From Augochlora pura (taxonomy: Eukaryota; Arthropoda; Insecta; Hymenoptera; Halictidae): 64,000 nucleotides of DNA. Where the stretch lies: positions 15,747,640 through 15,811,639 of the forward strand of contig NC_135781.1 of assembly GCF_028453695.1 (NCBI RefSeq), written 5' to 3'. A model generated the notes under the pieces. The model worked only from the letters and a program-made list of their open reading frames with translations. It made no database searches and was not told where the DNA came from. Positions 23,781 through 36,683 of the stretch are shown here, one piece after another (position 1 is the first letter of the stretch; every line of letters begins with the position of its first letter). A program made the position numbers and the translations under genes.

Positions 23781-26700
23781 AGATGTGTACCATTGCCAGA
23801 ATCAATATTCATTCGTACGTCGAATTAGAAGTTTACCTTCGGTTGGTGGAAGATAGCTTTAGCAATAAAAGAAAAGGTCTTGTTTATCAGGGTATTCGTT
23901 GCTTTAAATATTAGTACGTAGATTGCGGATCTGTGTGGAATGTACACATTTTACGAAGCAGTTTTCTTCAATCGTTTTAATAAGTGAAAATTTGTATTAC
24001 TATACCTTGATTAGAGTTCTTAATTTCCACTATTTGTTTGTAAAAATACACAAAATCTATGGTCTAAGAGAAAGCATTCTGTGCGAAAGTTAATTATGGT
24101 GAGGAAAATTCAACTTGTGCAGCAGAAATCGATAGCAATGCTTAGACCGAATAATAATAATGTATACTATGAGAATAAAGCCATCTAAACACAACAATAT
24201 CCTCGAAAAGCAACAAATTCAGGAATACGAAATTTTTGAACAAGTGCTGGCGAACATTTTATATAGACAAAATTCCGAGAGGCAGGAAAATGAAACATTT
24301 CGACGAAAAATATTTCGTTGAAATAGACAAATGTGCCTGGATCCAGCGGCAGAGCTAGATAACAATGCCTATAAATATCCCTATCGAAGAGAGAGGATTT
24401 TCAATCTGCTTGCCTTCGGTATTATTTACACTTTTGATCGAGAAACGATCGAACCCTTGCACTCGACTGTTTGGTTGAATTTTCGAGAGTTTTCATTACC
24501 TCTGTGCAATCGTTAGCCCTTTAATATTCCGAAATCGATACAGCCAATATTTTTTATTACACTGCATTCGATGAACAACTGATATCATCGCCGGAGCTAC
24601 AGAACATTACAGATTGTACGGTCACGGAAAAATAATATCGGAGCATTTAAGCGAATACTGCAGTTGAAACGGAATCTAGAATTCTATCAAAACGTCTGAT
24701 ACACTGTTGAAAACTGTAACCTCAAGTTACCGAGTTTATAAAGTGGAAATCAGAGTGAAGGCAGTCGACGATTTTTCAGAGGAAATAAATTGGCTTCGCG
24801 TCTGTTTTCCACGCGTGTGATTGAACCGTAGATATTTATATGCTGATGGAAGTTTATCCCGCGATATTACCAACAGAAAGAATATAATTCCCTCAATTCG
24901 CGTTATTTAATAACGCCGTGAAACTTATTACGAAGTCTTCATCTTTATAGCCAGGTTTTTCAAAATGTATTCTCAGCAGTAAAATTAACTATTCTTGGTT
25001 GTTAAAATATTTTTGAAAAGTTCGCAAGTAACTATAATTATGCCGCATATGTTTATTTCGCTTAAATAGAATATTTGTATAAACTGTAGCACAGTTAAAA
25101 GAGAATTAAATTTGACAAAAATATTAAATTTAATTGAAGCTAGCTAATAGGTAATAGGTAATAGCTAATAGGTAATATATTTTGTGTTACGATAATAATA
25201 CCGTCAGAACAATTAACGCCTAGTCAACCAACTGGGGCTATCTCTCCGTTCTAAATCCGAATGGAGAAATTTTTCTATTATTCAACATTATAATTTCTTA
25301 ATTTCACTAAGATTTCCACGGTGCACGAATGTCGAAAAAGTAATTGAAGCTATATAAATTTGCTTTCAGATTTTTATTTAATTGAATAAAATATAGCAGG
25401 TTTATGAAATTTTTCAGATTTTTAGCAAACTCGTCTAAGTGTTAATTGATTAAAAGTATTAGTTATATCAATACTTTGTGCATCATATTTCGCCGAAAGT
25501 TTGTACTCGTTAGAAGAAGCTTGTAGAGTTATTATATAACTTGAGATTCTTTCGATATTTCGCTGACAGCATGCGGAAGAAAATGTGGTTCAATTGGTAG
25601 TAACAAGACAAAGCGAATTTTCGTGTCGGATGCGCGTCGGATCGCCGCGGAATCGCGTCAGACGCTCATCTGTTCAACTCATCTGCATTACTATCGTGAG
25701 TGACATGACTGGAATCCGCATACGGGTCCGTGAAATTCCAGGCGTATCTAGCGGGGGTGGCCTGTCGACAGCGTCCACTGCGAGCAACCCGAGTTCAGCG
25801 CTGGCCGACGGTTACGCTCCAGTGCCAAGAAATACTCGTTGAAGCCATTTAACCAACTCCTTTTCTTGTTTCGCCTCGAAGGAATTTCCGGGGGTGAGTT
25901 ATGCCCCAGGATTTACCAGCGCGCCCGCCCAGAGAGAACGGGGAGAGAGGTCGCGTCGGAGAGCATCCTTACCAGGAAATAATTAGACCCATCTACTTTC
26001 GACTAAATATTTACTCGCAAACGTTCGCCGGCGTTACTTTTCGAATTTCTGTTTCCGCTCGCTACACCCTCCTGTCCTGAACCAACGGAAAAAGCAAACG
26101 AATCAACTGGAGATTCGGCTCCGATCCGCAAACACATTTCCAAAATTATTCTTCGATTCTTTCCTTCGGCATTCCTCGCATGGAATCAATATTTAAGCGG
26201 TTAGATGATTTTCACGAGCATAGTAGTCCTAACACAAAATGTTGGCAATTTTTGCGATCTGTATAATCGTCTAAACAATATTGTGTTAGATTATATATTT
26301 TATAAGAGCTTTGCGTTTAGATAAAAAAATATGAAGAAAATCAAAAATGTATCGTATAATTAGGTTACTTCATACGCTTCTCAAAGAAATTGCAAGTGAT
26401 AACTGATTAAGAGAGAACTCTTGTGTGGCTACACTATTAAGTGACTTTTATGGATTCTTTTGTCGAAGTATAGCGACAATATGGATATAAACTTTGTTGT
26501 ATAATGTACAAGAGTACGCCTTCTTGGTTTCATTTGTTTACTGAACATAGTCACGAAAATACAATACAGATAAGAAAATAAAATATAGTTCACTACGTAT
26601 CCATCTGATTCAAAATACAAATATTATCTAGCTATTAAAGTTCTGACAATTGACTTTAACTTTTATCTGTTCCGATAAGAAATAGAAAACATCCTAAGCA

Positions 26701-27674
26701 CATTGAGTTATATTTTTGTCAAAAAGTTCCGCTGTTCTAGTGTCAGAGCTGAGATTATAACATTTTCAAAAATATTCAATTAGCAGCTAATAGATTGGAT
26801 AATCTTATACATCACAGAAGTGAATTTAGCATTAATAAATTAAATAACACTAATATCATTGGAGTAATTTCTCGACAAACTGATAACTAAAGTATCAATT
26901 TTTATGCAAAATAAAAGTCGTCCACATTAGTTTCATGTTTGAGATGGTACATAGACATTCCATTGTTTCCTCGGCTATTTTATTGAATTAAAAATGGCTT
27001 GATACTGTTTTCAAATATTTCCACTGCTATGTATTTCAATCGAATACGTTTCGTTCGAAATTAATCTATGGCGAAATTGAAATGTCTGTTACACCAGTTT
27101 GGAAACGTGGTTCGGAGAAAAACGGGTTTAAAGTTTTTAATGAAGTTTTGAGATATTTACAACTGCAAAACCGATTTAAAGAGTTAGTCCGCGGACCACA
27201 AAATTACTCACCCCATCGAAAACTTTCTACCGGATGATTTTCCACAATTTTACGGTTTGCGCGAGCTTTTTTAATTCTCTGCAGGCCTTCGCGGCCCCGC
27301 TCTCAACAGTCTTATCTCATTATGGGAATCGACGAATACTCTACAGTATTGTCCGATCACAATATCCATTCGTACTATTATTAACAATACAGCGTAAGCA
27401 GCTTTGTTAAATATTAGCATAAACAGTGGCAAACTAAAATTGAATTTTAATCTTTTGAGAGACGCGTGGGAAATGTTTCCGCGTCGGATTGCCAAACAGA
27501 TGCTTTAGAATTTCTATGAAAATATGGTGGACTGCTGAATATTCATGCATCTCGGAATATTTCCTATCCTACGAATGTCGCGTGTTCGAAATCGCATTAA
27601 AAACAGGTTTCGAACCGTGACACAAACACGGAGGTGTGACATTATCGTCTCTATTCAAAGACTTCGTATGAGTT
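23781..27674. other. Mostly AT-rich gene-free stretch
   Basis: Only short open frames are present. Positions 25140-25180 contain an imperfect short repeat of TAATAGG/TAATAGC. A GC-richer patch at 25600-26100 holds an 85-codon plus-strand frame with a possible internal ATG at about 25705 (MTGIRIRVREIPGVSSGG). It looks protein-like but ends at a stop without a good donor, so I do not call it. Confidence 0.4.
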
Positions 27675-27740
27675 CTCTCGCGGAACAGCAATAGTGGGGT
27701 TGTTTCTCTCGAGGAACAGCTATAGTGGGGTTGTTTCTCG
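27675..27740. repeat. Tandem repeat, 31-bp unit
   Basis: Two units starting CTCTCG(C/A)GGAACAGC at 27675 and 27706 are nearly identical over 31 bp, including ATAGTGGGGTTGTTT. A third begins at 27737 and stops after a few bases. The near-identity suggests a recent duplication. Confidence 0.85.
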
Positions 27741-28255
27741 CAAGTAACGCCAAATTGTTATCGTTTCTTGCTGTTAGGAGTCTGTTACGTTTTCAACCGC
27801 TGTCTTAAACCGAGATTGCATGTGCCATCAGCTACACTGCTCTAACTAACTACTTTTCTCGTAGCAGCATAGGCGACTTTCGTTAGAGGAAACTTTGAAA
27901 CGGTTACCATCGGATTCAGAGATCACCAGCATGTACTATAGTGACAGAGTTTTCCATAATGAAAACTGAGAAAATTCTAATAATCATGACTACAAAAAAA
28001 AAAAAATAATAAGTGACAAATTTTCATAAAACCACACGTTATGCAAGTAAATAACATCAAGATTAACCAAAATTCCTTCTCTATTTGAAAACGTCACAAT
28101 TTATATGATCGACGATTGACTTCGGCGATGTTTCGTTGAAGATTGGCGTTGCATTCAGAGTCAATTGAAAGATCAAAATACTTGAATTGAAAATAATTGT
28201 AAGATTTCATGAAAATATCAGGCAATTTTAAGGAAATTTCAAGCACTCTACGCTT

Positions 28256-28472
28256 TAACCTCTTAGGTTAAAGTTTCATGCTTTACTCAATTGTTTTAGC
28301 AATTATTAAAGTAAACGATTAAAGTAAAAGTGTGTATGTACAATACGCTACGAAAAAATATATGTAATTAATACTATATATAGCTATACCGAAAAATATA
28401 TGTTAAGGAAAATGGTAATTTAGTTATTGAAAACTTTATTAGCACAAAATCCAGACGTACTTAAGAGGTTGA
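28256..28472. mobile_element. Probable TTAA-type MITE
   Basis: The left end is TTAA followed by CCTCTTAGGT. The right end, read inward, is TCAA followed by CCTCTTAAGT, so the repeats differ at one base and the right target site carries one change. It spans 217 bp and has no coding capacity. Confidence 0.55.
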
Positions 28473-29487
28473 AGTTTATTCTGTAATTGCAAAAGGTCAG
28501 TGAACTCTTGAGAATACTAGCAAATAAACATCTGGATCGATGTAGCACAACCGCTGAATAGCAGCGCATGAATTTTTTCCAAGCGCAGTTTCCAATATTA
28601 GTGTCCCGAGCCCTCTGTAATCACTGTTTGTCTACCCGCCATAATTCCATCGGGCCCGCCTAGTCATAGGGTTAATTAACGTTCGTGTAATGATCCCCCG
28701 AGGCGATTCCCGCTCCCTCCGCATTTTTCTCACTTACGTGCGAACCATGTTTTACGATCGCAGGGCGCGATGGCCAATATTTAAAAAAAGAACCCTAGAG
28801 CAAGGAAAACACGGATTCGACAAAAGCTGCGTCGAAGGATGCAGCGATACTTTTGCCTGCCAACGACGACAAAGACCATCGACAATCGTAGTTCCGTTGC
28901 CGAGTGCTCGACAAAGCTCCTTCGCTCGTCGCGCGGCATTCACAATGCTGCTTTCTCATCGAAGAAAAGTTGCCATTAGGAAAAACTTCAATATCCGTGA
29001 AAGTAGTCCCGTCGAGTGGAAGACACTCGGAACGAGCAAAGCAACCGGTTCGAGTCCCGGGCAAAGCTCGGAGTTAATTATCGAGCATTAATTTCGGCTC
29101 GGTGGCAGAAACGACGTCCGCTGATCGAGATTCGGAGTTGCGGTCGCGTGTACGAATCGGCAACGGGACTCCGGGGCGGCGGTCGATGAAAAACCGACAG
29201 CGGCACAGACACTTGACGCTGTTTTCCTTTCCATCGTCCCCTGTGTTCTCGTTCCGATCGCTTCGAGGGCTCTTCCGGAGCGCGGATGCTCTCGCAAGAG
29301 GTATTCCACCTCAAAATACTCTCGCACGCGGTGCATCGTCGCCGAATAATCCGATTTACGCCGCTATTTAAGGAGGGTGTATCGTTTAGCATCAAATCAG
29401 CGGATTTCGCAGGATACGTAAGGCGATATAATAACTAATGGGTACAATAGGACAGACTCCAATTCTACAAGAGAATATACAATGAAT
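28473..29487. other. Gene-free stretch with GC-rich island
   Basis: Positions 28570-29390 are CpG-rich and open in several frames of 80-133 codons on both strands. A T-arm-like string (GGTTCGAGTCC) near 29046 has no A-box or foldable tRNA around it. No gene is called. Confidence 0.4.
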
Positions 29488-29699
29488 ATACATTTACTGA
29501 CCGATCATTTTAACTTAAACATTGTTATATTTTCATAATATTAGCATTAAAATGTATTTATTTTATTTATTTTATTCGTCGCGGAAGGTATCTAATATTT
29601 ACAAGATTATATAATAATACCTTAATATTAAATAAAAAGTAAGTGATTGAAAAAGTCGATTTATAGGCTACCGGTCGATAAAGTGTTTGTTTTTGAGAA
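29488..29699. mobile_element. MITE, member of a three-copy subfamily
   Basis: The ends CATTTACTGACCGATCA (left) and, read inward, CACTTTATCGACCGGT (right) match the better-preserved relatives at 55624-55866 and 59432-59661. The interior shares a TTTATTTTATTCGTCGC string and GATTTATAGGCTACCG near the right end. Both TTAA sites have decayed here. It is non-coding. Confidence 0.65.
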
Positions 29700-31580
29700 A
29701 ATTTAGTTGGATGGTGCGTGAAGTAGTATGACGAGAAGTAGAATTGCAATGTTATAGCCAGACAGGTGACTTGATTTCTATTCATTACTATTATTTTTTC
29801 AACCTAAATTTTGTCGAAAAAGGCTTGAATGAAAAAAGAAATGTGTTCCATATTTTTTCATTATTTGAACTTAAGCATATATTTTAAGAAATACACTGCA
29901 CATTATTACGAAGAATAAAAATTGTCTGCAAGAAATAAGTATCTCCTTTTCTAAACATTTTGATGTATTGAATGTAACGTGGTAGCATTTTGAAATTGTT
30001 TAAATGTTTTTAATGCAATTGATGTATGTACACATGTTAGTCATAAATACATAAAATCCGCAATCTAGTAATAAAAATCGTACGGAGCTTGAATAATCCA
30101 CTATAAAATAACTGCAAGCATTGTGTAAAAAAGTTTCAGTATGAAAGTTGCATTATATTGTCACTTATTTAATATTTCAAACTTATTAGATAACGAATAA
30201 TGAATTTCTTTCACACTAAAAACAACAGGAGACTAATAAGTCTACCCGAAATAACTACAAAAATAAATTTGAAATAATCCATTAATAAAGCTCAGGATCG
30301 CCGCAGACATCGTCAATCGTGCAATTGTGAAAATGTTCCGCTATTCAAGGGTTAAAGAATTGAATATTCGCAGCACATCGCCTTTAACGTAGCTGGTGCT
30401 GTTTCACTCTTTGCCGCGAACGCTTTCACCTGTTTCAATAAATTCCCGCAAACCGATAAACCGAGGTGAAATTCGGGAACGATATTCCGTTTCCTAATGC
30501 AAGCATCCGGTGCATCGATTTTCCATTTTCTCGGCTGCCACGCTCTCCGGCCCTCTAATTAAAGCACACGCGCTCGAGCGAACACCTTATCTTCCGCAAC
30601 TTATCGATGTTCTCTCCGCACACGCGGCCGGAAATTTACGGCTGAATCGATTTCACGACGCGGAGCGGCTCGTCGCGGCGGCTGCCCACGCGCGAGAAGA
30701 AACAAATAAATATAATAGCTGTCGCGCGTTCTTCCGATAGAAGGAACGGAATCGATACCACGCGCTTCGTCTCGCCTCCTCGTTAATTCCACGAATATCG
30801 AGCTCCGTGTGAGCGGAGCCTCCATATTTGTCACGCAGCTCGTGCGCACGTCGGCCCTCACCGGCGTTGGCGCGCCTTTTTCAGTCGTTCCCGGAGCTTT
30901 TTCCGTCGGCCGCGTTTCGTTTCAATGACACCTATTGATAATAGAGTGTCTTCCGATGGAACATCCTCCTCCGATATGAAAGGGACGAACCGCTTTTCAG
31001 GCCTCGTTCGTCAGCGCGGGACACGCTTCTGTCTCGAGAACCACTCTCTTTTCGCCGAACTCGTGCGTGTTACTACCGCGAGCCTGCATTAACCAGATTA
31101 TTCTTCGCAAAGCCGTTTCACCTTTCAGCGGTGCGATGCTCTACGCTCGCCGGTTCTTCGATTTCCACGGTCCTTTCATGTTATTTCTGCTACCGGGCAT
31201 TAATACTTTCTCGCGAGTAGAGTCCGATCGTTCGATTATCGGTCCTAATGCGGGAAAGTGGCCTAATTCGGAACGGACCCGGCGACCCTGACGTTGCAAA
31301 TGTCCGTTTTTCAGCACATAAACCAGACTTCTGCATTTCTTTCGCAGACCATGACTACGCTGAATCGACTTTCTCTCTGTTTTCCCGAGTTTTTTCGTTG
31401 CTTAGTGCCGGGTGGTACAAATGATGCCTCCGCGACAAAAAACGTTGATTTTTGTGCTGTAAGCATGATCTCTGTGGAATCCTCTAATATGTGTCAAATG
31501 TAGTTCATAGAAAATATCTTTGTGCAACCTACATCTTTTTTTAACAGGCGTCAGCAACCATCTCTGGATGTCGACAGCGT
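29700..31580. other. Gene-free stretch
   Basis: AT-rich DNA to about 30370 is followed by a GC-richer island at 30380-31450. Open frames there are under 90 codons. No exon, RNA gene or repeat is supported. Confidence 0.45.
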
Positions 31581-31744
31581 TATTTTCATTTTAAAAGAAT
31601 CTTTTTCATTTTAAAAATCTTTTCTATTTTAGAACATTCTTTTTCATTTTAGAACAGTCTTTTTTAATTTTAGAACAGTCCTTTTTAATTATAAAGCAGT
31701 CTTTTTTAATTTTAAAACAGTCTTTATTATTTCAAAACAGTATT
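31581..31744. repeat. T-rich minisatellite, about 20-21 bp unit
   Basis: About eight units of the form TTTTTNATTTTA(G/A)AACAGTC are arrayed head to tail, the last five best conserved. On the plus strand the array is almost purely T, A and C and would read as a long polypyrimidine-like tract. Confidence 0.85.
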
Positions 31745-32653
31745 GCTTCAATTTTCACCTTTTTAATGGTATATAAAATCGCTTGAAAATCGCTACGTAC
31801 ATTTTGTTATATATTTCGTATCGTTTATACGTATATTTCACGTACAAAACAATCCATACTTATATAAAAAAATGTCGCGTATAACTGAAACGTTTTAAGG
31901 TGTACGATAAAAAAAAAAGCTAAAGCGTCGAAAACACGGAACGTCACTTTGATGGCCACGGTAATTGATACAGCAATCCTGTGACGTAAACAACGACACA
32001 TATCGAAACCGATCGTGACTCTGGCGTCAGCCTGTTCAGGCGAGCAAACAGCAAATTACTTGAACCGTGTACACGACACCCCCGTGGGAAACAAGATAAA
32101 ATCAAACAAGGCATCGTCCTCGTGCCTCAGCACTCTATTTCCTACGCACGGCTGGTTCTCCGTACACTGCCGACGGTCCTATTAGCCTGTTTTGGGCCGA
32201 TTCATCGTCCATCACGTTTTGATTGGACCGAGGAAATCCATCGTCGGTAGTAGACGACCGGCGCGGTCTCTGGACATCGGCCAGAATGATATTTCGAAGA
32301 TGAGCTATGTTGCTCGAAGCACGTTGCTCCCGACGAGGCGGCACGGTCCTCGAGAAAATTGAAACTGCCTCGCGTGTACGTGACTTTAGCAGCGGTGTCT
32401 TTGCCCGAGTACGTAAATAACAGGCGACTCGTGACCCTCGCCCGAGGGGCCCCGATACACCGTTTTCTCCACGTGAATTCAGAATCCGGCGAAATGTTGT
32501 TCGAGGCCTTATTGGTCAATTTTCCGTGATTCGAGCGACGCGGTCGAACGACAAACTTTCCAGTCGAGTTCTGCGGATTTGATTTATCGGCTGAATTAGA
32601 CGCGATTGCTGTTCGTCTATCATGTTTGGAGATCTCTATAATCGAGCTTCTAA
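31745..32653. other. Gene-free stretch with GC island
   Basis: Positions 31900-32620 are CpG-richer. A minus-strand frame of 105 codons (32202-32519) is open but ends at a stop, and I see no acceptor/donor pair or recognisable domain. Confidence 0.4.
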
Positions 32654-33086
32654 TTAACCCTCTCCGGCTCGATGCATCTCTAAAGTCGCGTACAGGTCTA
32701 TCAGATTTTCAAATCTAATTCTTAGTAACAATGTGGGTAAAGTATCTTGCTCTGTTGGCATTTGTAATCAAAGATAAATAAATTATGTATCCAAGTAAAG
32801 TTAAATTTTTGTTAACATAATTTAAATTTAATTAAGCTTAGTATAATTTCTGTTATAATGTATGATTAAATGAAGAAGATCTACTGAATTTATTATAAAA
32901 CGTTTCTAAAATGTGAAAACATGTAAAAAAAGAAATCAGAAACCAGTCATTTTTTTTCGTTTGGTAGTTTCAGTGTTAATTTATATTTAAAGAATATATT
33001 CTAGTTTTGAATTATATAATTTTAATATACAAACAATAAGAAGTTTAATATACAAATAATAAGAAAAACAGATCATAGAGAGTTAA
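32654..33086. mobile_element. Probable TTAA-type MITE, 433 bp
   Basis: It is bounded by TTAA on both sides. The left end continues CCCTCTCCGG, and the right end read inward continues CTCTCTATGATC. The right end is close to the CCCTCTATGGACC end of the element at 4265. The interior is very AT-rich and non-coding. The two ends match each other only moderately. Confidence 0.5.
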
Positions 33087-33828
33087 GAAAATAATTTTAC
33101 GTAAAATCTCAGCGTGAAAAAGAAGTGGATATGTTATTTAACATTTACTGATGCAACCGACCTCTTGTATTTTTTTAATTAAATAGTAAAAATATATAAT
33201 TAGTTCAACATCTTCAAAAAGGTAATGCATGTAATGAAACTGGACATACACGAATTTCAGGTTTATTTAATAACAATGTGATTGAATATATTATTGATTT
33301 AATTTAATTATTATTATTGTTATTGAACAGTATTATTAACCAATAATTCGTGCAACAATGTATTCATACAATCTGCGTATAGCCGTCCATCAGAGGAAAC
33401 ATTTTTTATTCCACGTAAAAATCTGCCGTAAAGACGAAGCATCGTAAAAGTACCCCGCCATGATCGCGTCTCATAATATGTCCTTACAAGGGGAATTGCG
33501 CGATGGGAAAAACCACGGAGGGTAGTTTCACCCTCGCACGAGCCTGTCTCGCGTCATTGTCTCCTGTGGACTCATTGTACCTGTCTGTGCGTTGCGTCAG
33601 GTGGCTGCGTGTCTGCAAATACATTGATGTTCCACGAATGCGATTCGAATACGTTCGTTAAAACTAGTGACCGTAGTTATATATTTTTTCAAAAACCGAT
33701 CCTCTAAAGAAACTTCTTCGAAAGATTGAAAATAAGTACACGATAATCTCACTTTCTGCAGATTTTCAAAAAATTCAATTTTTATCTTGTTCTCATTTTT
33801 CGTTTTGGTATACCATTATTAACCCTTT
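33087..33828. other. Gene-free stretch
   Basis: The first 300 bases are AT-rich with ATT/TTA runs near 33305, followed by more balanced sequence at 33400-33650. Nothing is recognised. Confidence 0.45.
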
Positions 33829-34021
33829 GACGTATTTTGACAAGTCCAACTCGTAATTGAGATTTATAGTAATAACTAGTTAAATATGAATGTTATTCCA
33901 TAATTTCAGGTTGGAATCTTGACATAAGCTTGAGCTTATATTGATATGACCTCAACATTTAAACATTCGACAAGGTTTCAATAATTGTAATTATAAAGTA
34001 AATGGTACCGTAAAAGGTTAA
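33829..34021. mobile_element. Probable TTAA-type MITE, 193 bp
   Basis: It is bounded by TTAA. The left end reads CCCTTTGACG and the right end, read inward, reads CCTTTTACGG, a partial match. Part of the interior (TTAAATATGAATGTTATT) resembles the fragment at 45906-45981 (TTAAATATGAATATTATT), supporting a real repeat family. Confidence 0.6.
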
Positions 34022-36406
34022 TAGATATTTAGCTTTCTGATAGAACGAGACTGTTCCTGTTTCTTGTATGTCTTTCTGTTTAATACTTTCATTCCTGGAC
34101 TTTGATAACAAAAGAATCAACTTTTGCTTCGATTTAGAATATACAATTGTACACCGTAGATATATTTTAGAAAAATCGTGTAACTAAATGCAAAAAAGGA
34201 CATTATATACATGCATAGAAAATTGCTAAGTAGTATGTTTAGAAAATTACTGCCCTAAGTATGTTTAGAAAATTACGGCGATTATAATAATAACATAATA
34301 ATCGCCCTTAAATCATTTCTCAGTGTACTAAATCGAATGAAATCGTGTAAAAAGGAAATTGAATTTATTATTCTAAACTGTGTTAAATCAAAACTATGTA
34401 TAATAAAAGGTTTTATCAATACGTCTTGTGTATCATAGATACATACAGGTATTGCTCACCTGTCCACCACTACGAAAATTTTTTTCCTATTCATAACAAA
34501 TTCATAAGAAATTAACAATTTAATTATAGTCGGTAAGTAACACGGATGTTTTAAGCCATAATATTTTCTTTCGCTCAATTTTTGTTCTGCTTTCCATCCT
34601 CCTATTGAGATAGAATATTTCTCTGTCACAAATGGGTGATATGAAATACAGTAATGTATTAGAAGAACATAAATATGAAAATTTCAGTGTCGAATTAACG
34701 AGGCACGCGCGAAAATTCCTGCATACACATAAATAAATAATCTAGTTACGGTCGGAAGGTAATATTGAAATTTTCGTAGTGCATCGGATTGAGTTGCGAA
34801 ATTACAAACGACGCGTCTGGTAAAGCGTTCCCGAGGACGTTGCAGGAGTCGCAATAGTCGCGCTGATGAAATTGGCGGCGGGCGTATCTCGACCGCCATA
34901 GAACGCACGGGTGCACCCTACGAACCCGATAAACGAATTTCAGGTAAAAGCACAGTTCAATCGGGTATCAGATCCGTCTAGAAGTCGAAGGTCTGCCAGT
35001 CTGCCGCCATCGATCTCCCAGGCATATTCGACGATATTACTGGTCCAATCTTTCCAGCACCGGCTACCGAGCGCGGCCGATGCCGGGTAGGGAGGATCTC
35101 GTCGATTATCGATCGCGGATCCATGCCTCGGAATCCGTTTCATTCGCGCGACGACCGAAGCGTGACTATAGAGCCAACATTACCGACAAACCTTCCCTGT
35201 AATTCATCTCGCTCTTCAGACTGTTGCCTTTCGACTCACGATCCCGCGAGCCGCCGACGCAGACGAGTTTAACCGAAAAATTAGACGACACGGTTCGACT
35301 GGCTACCAAGATGTCTGAGAGCTGTTGTCGAAGTTTTCAACAGTTCGCGATCTTGCCGGATCGGACCCGAAATGTTCCAATGAAACTTTCACTGAGATAT
35401 TCTGGAGAGCGGAATAGGATGAGAGACATTTGTAAGAGTGTTTACAAAGGCTACTTTGAGAGCGGCGTCTCTTGGATCTCCAGGGATTTGTCTGCAATTC
35501 TTAACCCCCCGGATTAACAATCTCAGATTCTATATGCCTCTTGCTAGAAACTAGAATTCTCAGCAACACCAATTTCAGAAATTAGCTGGTACACTGTCCC
35601 ATGTCGTTTGATTATGATTACACCATGATACTGTGTCGTTTCTACTTGTCATCTCTTGGGCATCTTAGCCTTATGTATGAACTACTGTTTGTTAAGACTA
35701 ACTTTTAGTATTAAACTACGGATTTTTAAGCAAAATAATAACGTCCTGCAATTGTTGTAAAACACGTGCTTTCTAATTTTCGTAGTTATTTCATTTTTTC
35801 CAATGGTGTCTTTTTGTCAAAATTGCATAAAATCTGCTGCCTTTTTTTCATCACACTTTCAAAATTTAAATACTATACAATTATCCTATAATGTAGGATA
35901 ATAAGTTTTGTATAACGTATAAATTTTGTATAATCATTGCATAATTTCTACTATTTTGGTATGATAAAAGGTCTCCAATATATGCAAGTAAATAAATTCA
36001 ATTAAATTGCTTTCGTTTCCTAGATATTCGTAAACGAAGAATCAAATTCTGTTTCACTGTACAATAAATAAATAACGTTCATATTTAGTAGATCACGTAC
36101 GAAATTATAGCTACAAAGCAGTGCACTATTTTATAATCCATACGTGCACAGAATTTATAGATATATTTGTTCGATGTCAATAGTATCTCACGTGTTATAG
36201 AAAATGGGTGATGACACAAAGTGTGTTACAAAGAGAACATCTCTTGCGAGTCGCTAAAGAGTTCAAAAGCCAAAGGTTCAGCCGTGTTCGAGTCGGATGA
36301 CAATGTCTCAATTCCAGTCGTTCCACCAACGATCTAAAACAAAGCACTTTCCCGATAGAAAGCAAAACTAAGCGTCTATTTGAACGCGAGAGGTACGTTT
36401 CCATGA
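34022..36406. other. Gene-free stretch with minor tandem duplication
   Basis: At 34233-34276 the string GTATGTTTAGAAAATTAC occurs twice with 26-bp spacing. Positions 34760-35200 form a GC-richer patch, followed by a 97-codon plus-strand frame at 35224-35517 without recognisable content. From 35550 on the DNA is AT-rich. Confidence 0.4.
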
Positions 36407-36683
36407 TTAACCCTTTCGGTACGAGCGCCGGATATATCTGGCGTCCATGCGACGATCGGTATAAATAACACAATTTTATATAAATATATCTAAATATCTC
36501 TTAAGCTACAAGCAATACTTTTGTTAAAACACGTCGTTTTATTAAGCACAGTTTTTACTTTTACTTTTTTACGCTTGGGAAAATTTTCATACAAAGGAGG
36601 ACGATCATGTGTGAATTTTGAGTGCGGCGCCTCGTAGAGCCAGAGTATCACGGCGGACAGAGTGCTAGTACCAAAAGGGTTAA
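36407..36683. mobile_element. piggyBac-like MITE, 277 bp
   Basis: It is bounded by TTAA on both sides. The left repeat is CCCTTTCGGTACGAGCGC, and the right read inward is CCCTTTTGGTACTAGCAC, so 15 of 18 positions agree. It has no transposase and is a classic non-autonomous structure. Both target sites are intact. Confidence 0.8.

Noticed and set aside
25585..25842. 85-codon plus-strand frame with protein-like C-terminal half
   Set aside because: The codon pattern is suggestive, but no start context, donor or homology can be claimed, and the frame simply ends at a stop.
27603..27625. Minus-strand GGTTCGAAACC, again T-arm-like
   Set aside because: No A-box or acceptor stem around it.
29037..29062. 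T-arm-like sequence GGTTCGAGTCC
   Set aside because: The flanking bases do not form the 5-bp arm, no A-box lies upstream and no cloverleaf can be drawn. Not a tRNA.
34445..34465. Minus-strand ACAG|GTGAGC, considered as another recursive-splicing site
   Set aside because: The sequence before the AG is purine-rich, not a polypyrimidine tract. At best it is an isolated donor-like string.
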